Source: Timema cristinae (taxonomy: Eukaryota > Arthropoda > Insecta > Phasmatodea > Timematidae). Taken from it: DNA of 64,000 nt. The stretch is taken from the NCBI GenBank assembly GCA_039000515.1, contig JBCFYV010001001.1:3182358-3246357 (forward strand), given 5' to 3'. The translations under genes and the position numbers were made by a program. Within the stretch, counting starts at the first letter, position 1. Every line of letters begins with the position of its first letter. Below the pieces are notes generated by a model, which did not search any database, was not told the origin of the DNA, and saw only the letters and a list, made by a program, of their open reading frames with translations. Of the stretch, positions 11,151-23,400 are shown one piece after another.

Positions 11151-11779
11151 AGGCCTCGGAGTCACACATTTAAAATAAAACTACAAAAAACTTTTCAATT
11201 TATGTTTTCTAGCTTTCCCGAGATTGTTACGGTGTGGTCGCATAGCTACTAATGCACAGTAAAAATGACCGATTTGCGACCGAAATCCTAGATGAACCAA
11301 TTATTATATGTATTTTATTTTTTTATTATGACTGTGTGGACACTTTTCTAAATTTATATTGAATTTTATAATTTTTTTATGTATATATTATTAAAATTAA
11401 CTTAAAAAACACATTTTTGAAAATGGTTGAATTAAAAAAAAAAGAGATACAATCTTAAGTTTTGTGTGTAATTTACAAATATAATATTTTTAATCATGTA
11501 AACCTATTTCCTGGCCCATAAATCGTCATTAGTTACATAAATTAGTGTTTATAACACGATAGGGGCGACAACCCCCACCACACCTACTCAAGCAGAGAGA
11601 GAGAGAGAGAAAGTGTCTGGAAGAACCCAAGATTCAGCGGGCAGTAATCCTATTGTTCGCTTGACAGGACAACACTAATAGCCTTGAAACTTTTCCAGAG
11701 GACCAGTAAGAATATATTTCAGTTGTATTTTTTTTTCATAGTCTTAAAAAAAATCTTTGCAAGCGAGAAGGTGAACCTA
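11151..11779. other. AT-rich intronic sequence with a short (AG)n run
   Basis: (GA)n near 11595-11611; nothing else recognised. Confidence 0.5.
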
Positions 11780-11938
11780 CAGTAGCCCCATGACTTCTTT
11801 GGTGCTGACTGACAGCTGACGGGTTTGAAAAGTTACCAGACCAAATTATGTATCCCTACGCCGAACCATATGATCTGCAAAAAGATGTGTTTGGCAGCTG
11901 TCACTTCTGACAGTCAAAATTTAGGTATATACCTACTG
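11780..11938. mobile_element. TA-flanked MITE with CAGTAG ends (internally shortened copy)
   Basis: It starts CAGTAGCCCCATGACTTCTT after a TA and ends CTACTG. The interior is about 90% alike to the left part of the copy at 50015 (e.g. CTGCAAAA.GATGTGTTT.G, GCAGCTGTCACTTCTGACAG). Most of the right arm is missing. Confidence 0.65.
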
Positions 11939-12488
11939 TGCATCAATATTATTTTATAAAATAAATCATACTTTTTTATTTCATTGAGGATTTTAACATG
12001 TAATTATTTATGAAAACAAGGGTTATATCAGTACACGACTTACAAACTAGCTTTTAACTATGACATACATAACGGTTTACTAAAGTTAAATTCGCGAATT
12101 TCCCTGAAATTGAAACCGGGACCCTTAACATAGTAACGTGCTATTGACCTAGCTAAAGTGTCAGTAAAAATATAATGAGAAACGTACTTCGTAAAATATG
12201 ATAAACCACTTTAAATAAATGTTTAAAAAAAAGTGATCAAAGCATAGCTGTGGTAAAATAATATTCAATATCAAAATTAGAGTCAATTAGAATGTTATCC
12301 AAGTTGACGCAACTTTTGATGACACTCAACACACACAGAATTAAAATATTTATATTTATTTTGTATTAAAGAGTGAATACTTTTCTAAAGCATGCAATTA
12401 ATTGTATGCTTTTAAAATAAGAATTAACTTTTTGAGGTCAGCGTAGTATTTGAATTGTTTGGAAATATATGCTATCCGACAGGTAGAC

Positions 12489-13755
12489 CAGAGTTGGACT
12501 GGGCCCTCCAAAAGGGCGCAGACCTTTGGCTTTCTAGAGGGCATAACATATTTTGATGATTTCAAAAAAGTTTACCTATTTATTGTAAAATAACTATACA
12601 AATTCTGGTAGGGATAAATAATATTTTCTAATAATAAATATTAGTGGATACCGCAAAGACTTCCAAAATAACATTATTTTGGTTTTCCCTATGTGGTTCA
12701 AAGCATTATTGAATAATGTGACTTTCATACGTTATTTTTAATAAAATAGTATAAAGAAAAATTCATAGAGTAAGTGAATTTTATTTCACAAAATTGGAAA
12801 AAATCTAGCATTTAAGGAACAAATTGTACAATTGGCAAGGATCCTCGGACTATTTGGATATAGTCTGTCTCAACAACATCCGTCCTGAGCAAGCTGGGTT
12901 TGTCTCGGGAAAAAAGGGTGGGTACTACATCACACCCCCAATCACCTCAACTAAACCAGACTTATATCAACGCTAAATACAAGTCCCTCCAAAGACACAC
13001 ACCACCACATTCCAAAATAAATTTTCAACCTTACGCCAAGATCCCAAAACTTTTAAATTTTGAAATTATTGTATTTATTATTCGACTTTACATATCCAAA
13101 TTATAATAAGGGAAAGACATTGCTATAAATCCCATTTATAACATAAAAATATGTTTAATTACATCTAATATTACTAGTCGAAGTAAGTTCATTAGAGAAA
13201 TTAAGAATTGAAACGGGTGATTAAAGCTTATTCCAGGGATAAAGTTTTGTTACGATCTCCGTAAGGTTATGTGGCAACTAACTTAAAGGCCTACAAAAGG
13301 ATCTCCCTTCCAAACAAACTTGTAACCAAACAATATATCTTGTTGTTTAATATCTTAAGTTTTCTTAATTATTACTTCAGCAACGAAAAATTACACACGC
13401 ATAAAATCATCACTAAACGCCATCACAACTAAACAGCTGATTTCCACTGCTACAAGTGCAAACCATGTGACAACAGCCACACTGATCATGGAAGAGGTGT
13501 GCCTTCTCTCCGACTGTGGTTGACACCAATAGCCCCTTGCTGCCTAACATCCTCCAACTCCTACATTTGTACTCACCTCCAAATTTGATTTCACCTCCAC
13601 GGCCCCGCCTAACCTTGATCATTCGAATATTATTTTGAATTTAATTTTTTTTAGTTTCAGCATTGCAAATTTTATTCACCAAGAGCGAGGTGGAGCCTGG
13701 GCTGAGGGCGCACAAAATCAAGAAATTCAAGGGCAGGTGGGCCATTCCGAGCCTG
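12489..13755. mobile_element. Non-autonomous hAT-like element
   Basis: The left end CAGAGTTGGACTGGGCC (12489) and right end GGGCCATTCCGAGCCTG (to 13755) form an imperfect inverted repeat of the CAGxGxTGGAxTGGxCC type known from hAT elements. The interior is AT-rich with no recognisable transposase. An 8-bp target duplication is not clear (both flanks contain GTAGAC). Length is 1.27 kb. Confidence 0.45.
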
Positions 13756-15660
13756 ATTAGTAGACTAGTAAAAATAACATAGCCTCCCTTAAGTTTCTAA
13801 TGAACTCGTCCTTGCAAGGAACTATTTCTACCTGCTACAGAGGTTTGAAATCTTTTCTTTGGTAGGTTAGTCAGTTGAATAGCCTTTCCGGAAAGTGTTT
13901 AGTGTTTAGTCTTGTATAAAGTGAGGAAAGTGCATAGTTTCAGCGTTATGTCAGAAACACGTGTGAAGGGACTGATGCGCTACTCGACTAAAGGTAACAA
14001 GATTGTACGTCCATCAAGAAAGCTGAAGAAAAACCGTAGGCCTCAAGGGCTATCAAATTACTGGAAAACAAAATGGTATGTATTTTTCATTAAAACATAA
14101 ACAAAGATCTAAATCCATTAGTACCAGGGGAAAAACAATGAGGCTGTAAAATAGAAGGGAGGAGTTAACATAATATAATTTTATTGCTATGGTTGAGAAA
14201 TCTAACCAGATTTATATTTTCCAAACTTTAGTTCGCGTGCTGAAGTACAGAGGATTCACAAAGAGACAATTCTTCTCAAAATACTTCAGGGAACCAAGAA
14301 GAACCACACTTTCTTTCTATGCAAGTATTTAAAAATCGGGATTTCCACATGGTGTAATTATTAAAATAAAAGTTGAAACAAACATATTTAATTATTCTAT
14401 TTATTTGTTTGTTTAGGGGTGTTCACGGAGGAGCTCAGGAACGCGAATTAATCGTGCCTAACATAACAGAGCCTCAAAATGAAAATCTTCATCGGTTCCT
14501 AGCCATGGATCGCTCGCTTGGTACCCCCTTGGTACCCATTTCCATGAATTGTGGCCTTAATTATAGAAATGTTTGATTACTACAGTAGAAGTTATTTATA
14601 ATAATTTATTTGTTGCAATTGAAAAATATGGGATAGTAATAAGATTAAAAAACAATGTTATAATAAGGTGAATAAAGAGTTAGTAAATTTTTACATTCAA
14701 AAAAGCAAAGGATACAAAAAAAAAAGACATTTAATTTGTTTATTTATTAATAATTATGAAACTATTTTATGTTTGAAATTAAAATAATTTTCTCAGGGTC
14801 AAAAATATATTTTAAAAAAAAGCACCGCCCCTCGCCATATCGTTGAAATAATTTCTTAACTTTTGACTGATCTTTTATCTTACACTGCTAGCAAATGTAG
14901 CTTCTTCCGCCCATTATCAAAATGGCACGTACCCCACGTTGGGAACCGCTGCTCTAGATAATTGGGCCACATACGTAACAGCGTCCTCTTACTAAGCTAA
15001 TTGTTTTATTCCCCCTGGGGCGTAATATTGATCATTTTGATGAATTTACGGCCTCAGTTCTGTCTTAGGATTATGCTAGTTTGTAAATCGTGTGCCTATG
15101 TAGCCACATTTCAGTGAAGGTATTCAGAAAGTGCACGTTATATCTTCCTTTATATATTTTTTAAAGTTTGTAGGTCATGTGCTAATATATACAATTTTTA
15201 GGATGTTTAGAAAGTGTATAAATAACGTTCCAATTGATTTAAAAAATCTGGAAAATCATTATATTATACAATTAGTCACTTTTTTTTTCAAAGCACCTAG
15301 CAATAATCAATAGGCATATGATAATTATATTTTTATCAGATGCAAATTTAAAACTATTTCAGTTTTACTAGAAAAATAAAACAGTTTTCTAAGTACTGTA
15401 TATTAGAAATAGGAACAAAGCTTATTCAATTTAGCCTGTTTATTCAAACACTTTGAGCCTAAAACTACAGGTAGAGGCGGCCGACCGGTCTCTGCTTTGT
15501 TTGTATTTCAGAATACAGAAAACCAATCGACCAAATGAGTGGCACACGCCAGGGTGGGGAAAGTAATAGAGTGGTGGGGGTCATTACCTCTCCTCAAACA
15601 GGTACTTAGTTCGAGAAGGACGATAAGACCCAAAAGGGAATTTGGTCTTCTATTCTGCAG
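13756..15660. other. AT-rich intronic sequence
   Basis: Holds the solitary hAT end at 14920. An acceptor-like TTTGTTTAG before a 150-nt open frame at 14414 resembles nothing known. Confidence 0.4.
14920..14956 (-). mobile_element. Solitary hAT-type terminal repeat
   Basis: Read on the minus strand the segment begins TAGAGCAGCGGTTCCCAACG followed by TGGGGTACGTGCC, the widespread hAT terminus of the CAGxGGTTCTCAACCTGGGG kind. No opposite end was found in the preceding 1.2 kb, so this is an end fragment of a decayed element. Confidence 0.5.
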
Positions 15661-16030
15661 CACCTTAAGGCGTGGCAGAAGGGAGCATAAATAATTTTAC
15701 AGCATTAAATTTCTTTGGCCAAAATAAATCACATTTTTCTCCAGTAGCAACGTAAAGTTTAGTTTTCTGCACATGCTAATATCAACAGATCATGAATATC
15801 TATCAAAGGTGTCTTGGAATTTGGTCAGAACTTTTTAAATAAAGTGAAAAAGTTTTGACAAAATTCCAGGACACCCTTGACAGATATTCAAGATCTGTTG
15901 ATATTAGCATGTGCAGAAAACTAAAATCTATGTTGCTACTGGAGAAATATTTGATTTATTTTGGCCAAAAAATTTCAATTCTATAGAAAACTGTAAAACC
16001 ACTTGCGCTCCCTTCTGCCGCACCTTAAGT
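15661..16030. mobile_element. Foldback MITE, family FB (copy 1)
   Basis: The arms at about 15661-15832 and 15852-16028 are imperfect inverted repeats. Shared blocks include GGCAGAAGGGAGC, TGGCCAAAATAAATCA, CTCCAGTAGCAAC, TAGTTTTCTGCACATGCTAA and TATCAACAGATC. The spacer is only about 20 bp. No coding capacity. Related copies are at 16110, 29116 and 33866. Confidence 0.75.
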
Positions 16031-16109
16031 CAAAACTTTATAAGGTTTCTAAGTGAATGTGATAGATGTGTGCGCTCTCATTGGTTGACTTCAACCCATT
16101 CATTCAAGT

Positions 16110-16345
16110 AAAAACAAAAAAAACCTTTTTAACCAAAATGTGTCTTCAGTAGGTAAGTTTAGTTTAATTTGCTACACGTATTCTTGAATATTCGTCTTGG
16201 GTATCGCGAAATTTAATCACGAGTTTTTCTAATAATTTGAAAAATTTCTGTTCACATTCTACTAGAACGTGTAGAAAACTAAACTAAACGTTTCTACTGA
16301 AGATATATTTTAACCCAAAAAGTTTTTTGTCGTAAAAACTACAAA
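16110..16345. mobile_element. Foldback MITE, family FB (copy 2, diverged)
   Basis: A second, shorter inverted structure lies directly beside copy 1. Left blocks are ACCAAAATGTGTCTTCAGTA and GTTTAGTTTAATTTGCTACA; right-arm complements are TCTACTGAAGATATATTTTA and GTAGAAAACTAAACTAAACG. It shares the 'CTCAGTAG...TAGTTT..CTACACG' layout with copy 1 but is more diverged. Confidence 0.6.
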
Positions 16346-17921
16346 AATTGACTGACATTAAGGCGGCCACCCCAGTTAACGATAAAATATCAATTATTGT
16401 CAGGACAAACGGTATATGGTCTGTTCATTTTCTGGAACTAATTTTATATTCTGTCTAAGCTTACACTCCCTTTCACTCTTCACCTACAACCACCCTTAGT
16501 CACGTTAATAAGAACTTATCTCAAGGTAAAGAGGAAAGTTCGCTGCTAGTTGTCAAATATATTAAAATTTTCTGTTGTGAGACTTAAAAAAAATAATACT
16601 GTATTTGTTAAAGGGAGGCTAAATAGAGACCTTTACCATCAAGCCTGGCCCCCTAGCTACACAAATATGGTTAAAAAGTTGTTTAAAATGAGCTACTTTC
16701 ACATTGTCATATATTTTGTTTCTATTTATAAATCTTAAACCATAGCGTTATTGAGTGAGTAGAGCCCTGTTAAAATCTTTCGACTTTATTTTGGCGTGAA
16801 CAATAATTTTAAATAATAGAATTACATAATGCCTTAGAGATGAACGTCTGAGCGGTAACTTCTTGCTTACTGAGGCACCCCCTTAATTCAAGCACACTTA
16901 TATCTCACCTTAAAGGTAAGATAATTGTCTACAAGGTGATGCGGGTCAAAACTATATTTCCGGTAATTACATGTATGCGTACTTTATAGTTGTTTTATTT
17001 TTACTATTAACACACGTGTGACCAACCCCACATAATATAGGTTTGAAAACCTTTTCACTGTTTTATAGGAAAATGACATGTGATACAGTACATTGGAATG
17101 GGGGAAAGGAAAACGAGTTTTATGTTTTAGGTGTTTATATCATTACTACAGAATCACAAAACGTGTTCAAGGTCATCACCATACGCCGTTTAATTTGCTG
17201 TCACACCTTTGTAGTTTTTACAACAAGTAGAGGTAATAAATTATAATTTTCATTGGATTATGTGTAATTTACTTCCCGCATGGTTAACTTTAATTATTCA
17301 TGAAGGTTATGTTTATTTTAAACGCTGTACAAACTTTACCGCTTCTGATTATAAATCATCTGGAGTCATTAAAGAGCGCGCATCACATGCCAATCAATTC
17401 TGTGATACAGTCGGCTATAAATCGTAGATTTACACGGACACTATTGCACGTGGATCATTTCTGATTAAACATTAATAGAGATAAAGAGTTAATAGAAGTT
17501 TCTAACACTGAATATTGTTGAAATATTAAATGATATTTGGATACAAACTGCAATAAATGGCTTCACAGATAAGCACTGTGTACAAATCTTCATTCTGTCT
17601 TAATAGAGACATGCTGTGGTTATTAACAAGAAACTTTATCGCTTTTCCCCCCATCGTTACCGCGGAAAATTTCGAATAATCATTCACTTAACACATTTCT
17701 GGCATATCTTGGTATTTTCTTTTCCCTTTTACTTCAATACCCCGCACGCGCACGAAAACACAGATGTGAGCTTAGGACTGATATTATTTTATTTTTAGCC
17801 TGTACCAAGATATCGTTTATTGATTCTAACATACTTTCCTCGCTACACGATATTTACCATTCACGTTTACCTTTTCTGGAAGTTGTGCTACTGTCCAGGT
17901 AACATGTTTTTAAATTTTTTT
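16346..17921. other. AT-rich intronic sequence, nothing recognised
   Basis: Short open frames only, no domain or repeat relation. Confidence 0.5.
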
Positions 17922-18172
17922 TAGCAACGCGTCTTAATACCCGTTCGGGTTATACGTTTATGTACTAATTACGCAAGTAGTTTTTAGGATAGGAGGTTAT
18001 ATTTTAGAGGAAGTATACCCCCATTTGCGTGGAGGGAGAGTGGAAAAGATTTTAAAAGAAACCATCCTCATTACACCCAACCGAGATTCGAACCTCGATC
18101 TCCCACCATTGGCAGTCTAGTCTACTGCGAGAATAGCGCCTTTGACCGTGCGCCCACCAAAGTGGGTTACCA
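17922..18172 (-). mobile_element. SINE-B beside the 26-bp array
   Basis: 3' end AACGCGTCTTAATACCCGTT, complete body, inverted B box (GAGATTCGAACC) and head complement (CACCAAAGTGGG). The 26-bp array starts about 12 bp beyond. Confidence 0.75.
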
Positions 18173-18183
18173 GATGTTACAGC

Positions 18184-19449
18184 CTACTTCCAGGTACTAG
18201 TTACAGCCCTACTGTCCAGGTACTAGTTACAGCCCTACTGTCCAGGTACTAGTTAGTCAGTCCTACTGTCCAGGTACTAGTTACAGTCCTACTGTCCAGT
18301 ACTAGTTACAGTCCTATGTCCAAGTACTGTTAGGTCCTAATTCCAGGTACTTGTTACAGTCCTACTGTCCAGGTACTAGTTACAGTCCTACTGTCCAGGT
18401 ACTAGTTACAGTCCTACTGTCCAGGTACTAGTTACAGTCCTACTGTCCAGGTACTAGTTACAGTCCTACTGTCCAAGTACTAGTTACAGTCCTACTGTCC
18501 AGGTACTAGTTAGTGTCCTATATCCAGGTACTAGTTACAGTCCTACTGTCCAGGTACTAGTTAGTGTCCTACTGTCCAGGTACTAGTTACAGTCCTACTG
18601 ACCAAGTACTAGTTACAGTCCTACTGTCCAGGTACTAGTTACAGTCCTATGTCCAGGTACTTGTTAGTCCTACTGTCCAGGTACTAGTTCAGTCCTATGT
18701 CCAGTACTGTTACTGTCCTACTGTCCAAGTACTAGTTACAGTCCTACTGTCCAAGTACTAGTTTAGTGTCCTACTGTCCAGGTACTGTTACAGTCCTACT
18801 GTCCAAGTACTAGTTAGTGTCCTACTGTCCAGGTACTGTTAGTTCTATGTCCAGGTACTAGTTACAGTCCTACTGTCCAGGTACTAGTTACATGTCCTAC
18901 TGTCCAGGTACTTGTTAGTGTCCTACTGTCCAGGTACTTGTTAGTGTCCTACTGTCCAGGTACTTGTTACAGTCCTACTGTCCAAGTACTTGTTAGTGTC
19001 CTACTATCCAGGTACTAGTTACAGTCCTACTGTCCAGGTACTAGTTAGTGTCCTACTGTCCAGGTACTAGTTACAGTCCTACTGTCCAGGTACTAGTTAC
19101 AGTCCTACTGTCCAGGTACTAGTTACAGTCCTACTGTCCAGGTACTTGTTACTGCCTACTGTCCAGGTACTTGTTAGTGTCCTACTGTCCAGGTACTAGT
19201 TACAGTGTCTACTGATCAGGTACTTGTTAGTAGTCCTCTGTATCCAAGGTACTAGTTACAGTCCTACTGTCCAGTACTAGTTATGTCCGTCTAATGTCCA
19301 GGTACTAGTTACAGTCTACTGTCCAGGTATAGTTAGGTCTCTACTGTCCAGTACTAGTTACAGTCCTACTGTCCAGGTACTAGTTAGTGTCCTACTGTCC
19401 AGGTACTAGTTACAGTCCTACTGTCCAGGTACTAGTTACAGTCCTACTA
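18184..19449. repeat. 26-bp minisatellite, about 48 copies, indel-rich
   Basis: Unit TCCTACTGTCCAGGTACTAG followed by TTACAG. Many units carry one- to three-base deletions. It ends about ten bases before the Psc-type donor at 19459. Confidence 0.95.
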
Positions 19450-19459
19450 GTGTACTCAC

Positions 19460-19566
19460 CTTGATCAGGATGTTGCTTGATGTAGAAATCTCTCCTGCGT
19501 TTCATCTCCGAATGGAAGAGTCCAGGTACCAGCTTGTAGACCATGTCTTGAAGTGTCTTGTCCGGC
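19460..19566 (-). CDS. Psc: Exon: post-RING segment of Psc/BMI1-type PCGF protein
   Basis: This 107-nt exon has acceptor tttccag and donor gtgagtac. With the preceding exon's two bases it completes Lys and reads [17 protein letters not shown], then [18 protein letters not shown], and one base of a Val codon. The stretch [15 protein letters not shown] followed by EMKRRRDFY is characteristic of the BMI1/MEL18/Psc group immediately after the RING, where it contributes to the RING1-binding fold. PCGF3/5-type proteins read differently here, which argues for the Psc/BMI1 branch. The donor lies only about ten bases from the end of a 1.27-kb 26-bp minisatellite (18184-19449), so the intron begins almost directly with the array. 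Confidence 0.88.
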
Positions 19567-19805
19567 CTGGAAACATCACACACAAGGAGTTAATATCCAG
19601 CAATAGCTTATTACGATAAGGTTTTTAAGGGCTCTGTCTACTACCTCAGGATGGATGCAAATAGCCCACATGTATGTCGGATTACTCAAATGTATCGGCA
19701 ATAAACATAAAGGCATATGTTGGCCGTTGGAATAGTATTCACATGAATGTTAGTTTGTTTGCTTATCTTATCCACATCATGAGTTTAAAAGAGAGTTAAT
19801 AAAAG

Positions 19806-20050
19806 TTCAGTTAGAAGCTCTAGAGACACACATATACGGAACGGGTGGAGTTGGTCAAGTCCATCCACCACCCCCATTACATATAATGTTCAGTAGAAGC
19901 TTAGGAGAGACACATAGACGGAACGGGAGTGGTCAAGTCACCCACTCCCATTAAATAAATTTCAGTTAGAAGCTCTAGGAGAGACACATTGACGGGAACG
20001 GGGTGGGAGTTGGTCAAGTCCACCCACCACTCCCCCATTACAATATAAAT
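19806..20050. repeat. About 80-bp tandem repeat, three copies
   Basis: Unit begins TTCAGTTAGAAGCTCTAG, with GAGACACAT, GACGGAACGGG, TTGGTCAAGTCCA and a CCCCCATTA end. The middle copy is shortened. Confidence 0.8.
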
Positions 20051-20097
20051 GTTTGTTCTTGGTTTGGTATCAGTTTGATTCGGATTTTTTTTCTGTT

Positions 20098-20321
20098 ATC
20101 ATCGCACAATTTGGGTCATACGTCTATGTACTAATTACGCTAATGTGTTAGATGAGGAAGGTTGAATTTAGAGGAATTGTACCAGTATTTGCGTGGAGAG
20201 GTCAAAACTACCCCCAGTACACCCGACCGGGAATATAAATCCGATCTCCCCGTCATCAGCAGTCCAGTCTCCAGTGTATTGCAAGAGTAACGCCTTAGAC
20301 CATTCAACCAACGAAGCGGCT
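20098..20321 (-). mobile_element. SINE-B
   Basis: TAATTACGCTAATGTGTTAG, TTTGCGTGGAGAGG, and head complement CAACCAACGAAGCGG. Confidence 0.7.
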
Positions 20322-20994
20322 CTAAGGAAATGGCTTGTTCCTTTTTTAAAGGCCTAAAAGTATATGTTTGTATTATAACGTTAAAATAAACTTCCCAAAT
20401 TATTTATTTGGAAATTTGTAAGTCAGCAAGAGAGATACGATGATCGCAAAGCATGTTTCTTGTTACTTTTAAGGGCTGTATTGCACTCTCATATTTCTTT
20501 TATAAAATACAAATTTATTTTTTATATAAAATATTTGACACCGCCTTTGATAACATATTTTCTTCAAAGTTTGACCAATAATATGTTGTTACAAAAATGA
20601 AAGTCAATTACGCTGAAAATATTTAAGATTAAATCATGAAATAAAAAAAAAATCACCAAAGCTGTCTTATTAACCAAAAGAAAAAACACAATTAATCTTA
20701 ACGTGAATTTGTGGTTTCGTATTGCACCATTACATATTTAACTGCTTTCTATGTAATTATTTACAGGTTGAATTTTCATATTTCGCCATTTTCCTTGACA
20801 AAACCCTAGAGCATGATAAATAAGGTAGATAGTCTATAAAATATTTGTAAAACATATTATTTTAAAAAACTATTTAATGGATCGTCAAAATTAATTTTAT
20901 CAAATAACTTTTATAAAAGACTAGCCCCCTTCCCCATAGAAAAAATATTGTAAAGAATACTGTAAAACAAAGCTTCAAATCATCCGTCATGTCA

Positions 20995-21375
20995 ATATAA
21001 AAACAAAACTTTTTTTTTACTTATTTTTTGAAAATACAATCCTACCATCACTGTATAGCCCCCTCCCTCTTTTTATCCTCCCTACTATTTTCATCTCATT
21101 CCTCTTTCCTCACCCCTACTCCCCTCCCTTTACCAACCCCACTTTCCCTTCAACAACTTTTTTTTCCAACGACTATATAATATACTATCACCATTTTTAT
21201 CAGGAATAAATTTAATTTTCAAAATAAAATATAGCCTATGTTACTCGCTGATAATGTAGCTTTATATTGGTGAAAGAATTTTTAAAATCGGTCCAGTAGT
21301 TTTTGAGTTTATCCATTACAAAACAAAAAACAAAAAATCAAATCTTTCCTTTTTATAATATTATTACTAGTACTA
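20995..21375 (+). repeat. Probable 3' end of a non-LTR-type or related repeat
   Basis: A pyrimidine-rich block (CCCCTCCCTCTTTTTATCCT and similar) is followed by AAAATCGGTCCAGTAGTTTT, TGAGTTTATCCATTACAAAA and CTTTTTATAATATTATTACT. This ending is widespread in insect genomes as the tail of dispersed repeats. Exact family unknown. Confidence 0.45.
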
Positions 21376-21635
21376 GTATAGACATGTGACAGTGTAATAT
21401 CGCCTTAATACACGGGAGTGAAGACGATAAATCGTGAATATTTTGTAGGCTTGTAAGTCTCCATCCATCACTGTTCTGGATGGACCTTGCGCGCTTGGAA
21501 GCCTTAGTCCACATGGTCACTAGCGTATGAACGCCAAGATTTTATTATGAACGGACATGTTTGACAACTAAAAACTTACTAAATCTACTTTCACGTATTC
21601 ATACATCAAGCCATGTGATCTCACTTTAAACAGTC

Positions 21636-21936
21636 TCATGGTATAGTAGTCAGAGGCCCTGGCTTCCGACTTAGAAGTCCCGGGTTCAATTCCAGGCCGA
21701 TAGGTACTGAAGTTTTATAATTTAAAAAAAGGAACAACTCCCATGGCCACCTGGTTTGGTTAATTAGTCTTAAGTTAGGTTAAGATCTTTACTGTGTTCA
21801 CCCCGTCATATTCACTACCACCATCCATTCCCCCGTCCCCCTCTCATCGGGACATGGAAAAAGTCCCCCGAGAAAGTTTGTACGATTGGTACATTCGGGC
21901 TTCCTTTGGGTAACGGTACTTTGTATTGAATTAACC
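21636..21936 (+). mobile_element. SINE-C
   Basis: tRNA-like head CTCATGGTATAGTAGTCAGA with B box CGGGTTCAATTCC. Body has CCATGGCCACCTGGTTTGGT and TCTCATCGGGACATGG; end GGGTAACGGTACTTTGTA. Confidence 0.75.
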
Positions 21937-22199
21937 ATTCTCTCACTTAGCCCACTCTTAACTGGATGATATCAAAGTTTGTCGAGCAGTTGGTAGCACG
22001 ACAATTGCACAAATAAAACTAGGGAATCTGAAGAAAATAATTACAAAATCATCTTTAAAAACACAACGTTATGGTTACTACCATAGTTGTTGGATGTTGC
22101 AACCCAATATTGATGGCTCCAGCTTGACGTCCAGAAATACCGCATTATTTAAACAGGGGTTTTGTTATTTTAAAAATATAGCTCACGTCTCACTATAGC

Positions 22200-22810
22200 T
22201 CACCGGTATCAACATGTTTCTATAGGATTAAAGACAATATATTTCAAATTTTATCATTCTAAACAACTTCATAATATTATTATCACCGCCTCTTACTAAC
22301 CGTTCAGGTTATACGCACTTACGCTAATGTGTAATGTTAGGGTGATTGTGAGATGAAGTGGAGAACCTACAGTTTAACGTGGGATCCGAACCACGGTGGA
22401 GGCCTGGCATTCCACATATTCACAAGTTGTGATTAATACATGTCGTCAGAGGTGAAATAAGGGTTTGGTAATCAGATAAATCTGTGTCGGGACCGAGGAT
22501 TGAACCCCGGACAACCAACACAGAAGTCCGATACCTTACCATTAGACCAACCGGTCACCTAAACAGCTTCATAAAAAGTGTGAAATTAGCTCCTTTTCAA
22601 GGACAGTTAAAGATAAATTTTGGTTCTGAGATCAAAGTAAACTGTTAAAAATTTAGATCTAGCATTCCTCAAACTAAATTAGTAATTTCTTAGCGGGGTC
22701 ACAACAGGACATCCTAAGAAAGTTCAGGATAGTTTTACTGTCATTACCATAAGAAACACCGTAGTGCGAGGATGTTTCCCTTCAAGAAGGCGGCGCCCTT
22801 AAAAGGAACT
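22200..22810. repeat. Interspersed repeat R1, copy 1 (split by SINE-A)
   Basis: Blocks ATCAACATGTTTCTATAGGA and, after the SINE, TTTTCAAGGACAGTTAAAGA, GATCAAAGTAAACTGTTAAA and AGATCTAGCATTCCTCAAA match the copy at 43576-44465 in the same order. Confidence 0.6.
22275..22559 (-). mobile_element. SINE-A copy 3
   Basis: Full-length, with a 15-bp duplication TAAACAACTTCATAA / TAAACAGCTTCATAA (one mismatch). Inserted in interspersed repeat R1. Confidence 0.85.
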
Positions 22811-23084
22811 GCACTAGTTCTTCATAAGGGACAGAGTAATAAATTGTTTCACTCCGCAGCACGTGGTTTTACTAGCTGACGTTCTGCAGCAATCGATTGC
22901 GCTCCCCTCCCGGCCGGAAACAGAACACGGACGAGTGCGCATGCGTCGTGGGATCCTCGTCATTCCGATATCGGAGGATTAAAGAGAGAGAGGAAGATAG
23001 GACACATGGACCATCACAGAGCTAGTGCTACATTCTAAAGAGCTTAACAAAATATATCAAATAGCGTTTTAAGCTGTTGGGGAT

Positions 23085-23235
23085 ACCCGTGTCAGTGGGC
23101 TGAGGAGTTACTCTCGTTCTGTCTGGTTTTCTGGTTACGGGGAGGTCAGGGTGAGAATCTCGGCCGCATAGTTTTTTTTTCCTAACTTGTTTTTCACTCG
23201 CCCTTCCACACAAATGAGTGCACATTTCGTCAGGT
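23085..23235 (+). mobile_element. SINE-B, 3' part lost
   Basis: tRNA-like head with GGTGAGAATCTCGG, body CCTAACTTGTTTTTCACTCG, CACACAAATGAGTGCAC. Confidence 0.55.
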
Positions 23236-23274
23236 TTTCATATCGAAGCTTTAAGGAGGGCCTATTTTTCCTAA

Positions 23275-23400
23275 GTATGCCCGCATCTGTGAACACGTGG
23301 AATAAACAGCAGACTCATCCTAGTCTGGTTTGCCAAGTGATAGGAAGGTTGGGGTTCGATTCACGCACGGGAGGTAGTGAGGGGCTATGAGGGGCTATTG
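23275..23400 (+). mobile_element. tRNA-like SINE head (SINE-B relative)
   Basis: AACACGTGGAATAAACAGCA and B box GGGGTTCGATTC. The same start (AACACGTGGAATAAACGTCA) is seen at 53205. Confidence 0.4.

Noticed and set aside
14373..14576. 67-codon plus-strand frame after a T-rich tract as an exon
   Set aside because: Acceptor-like start only; no donor partner and no recognisable protein.
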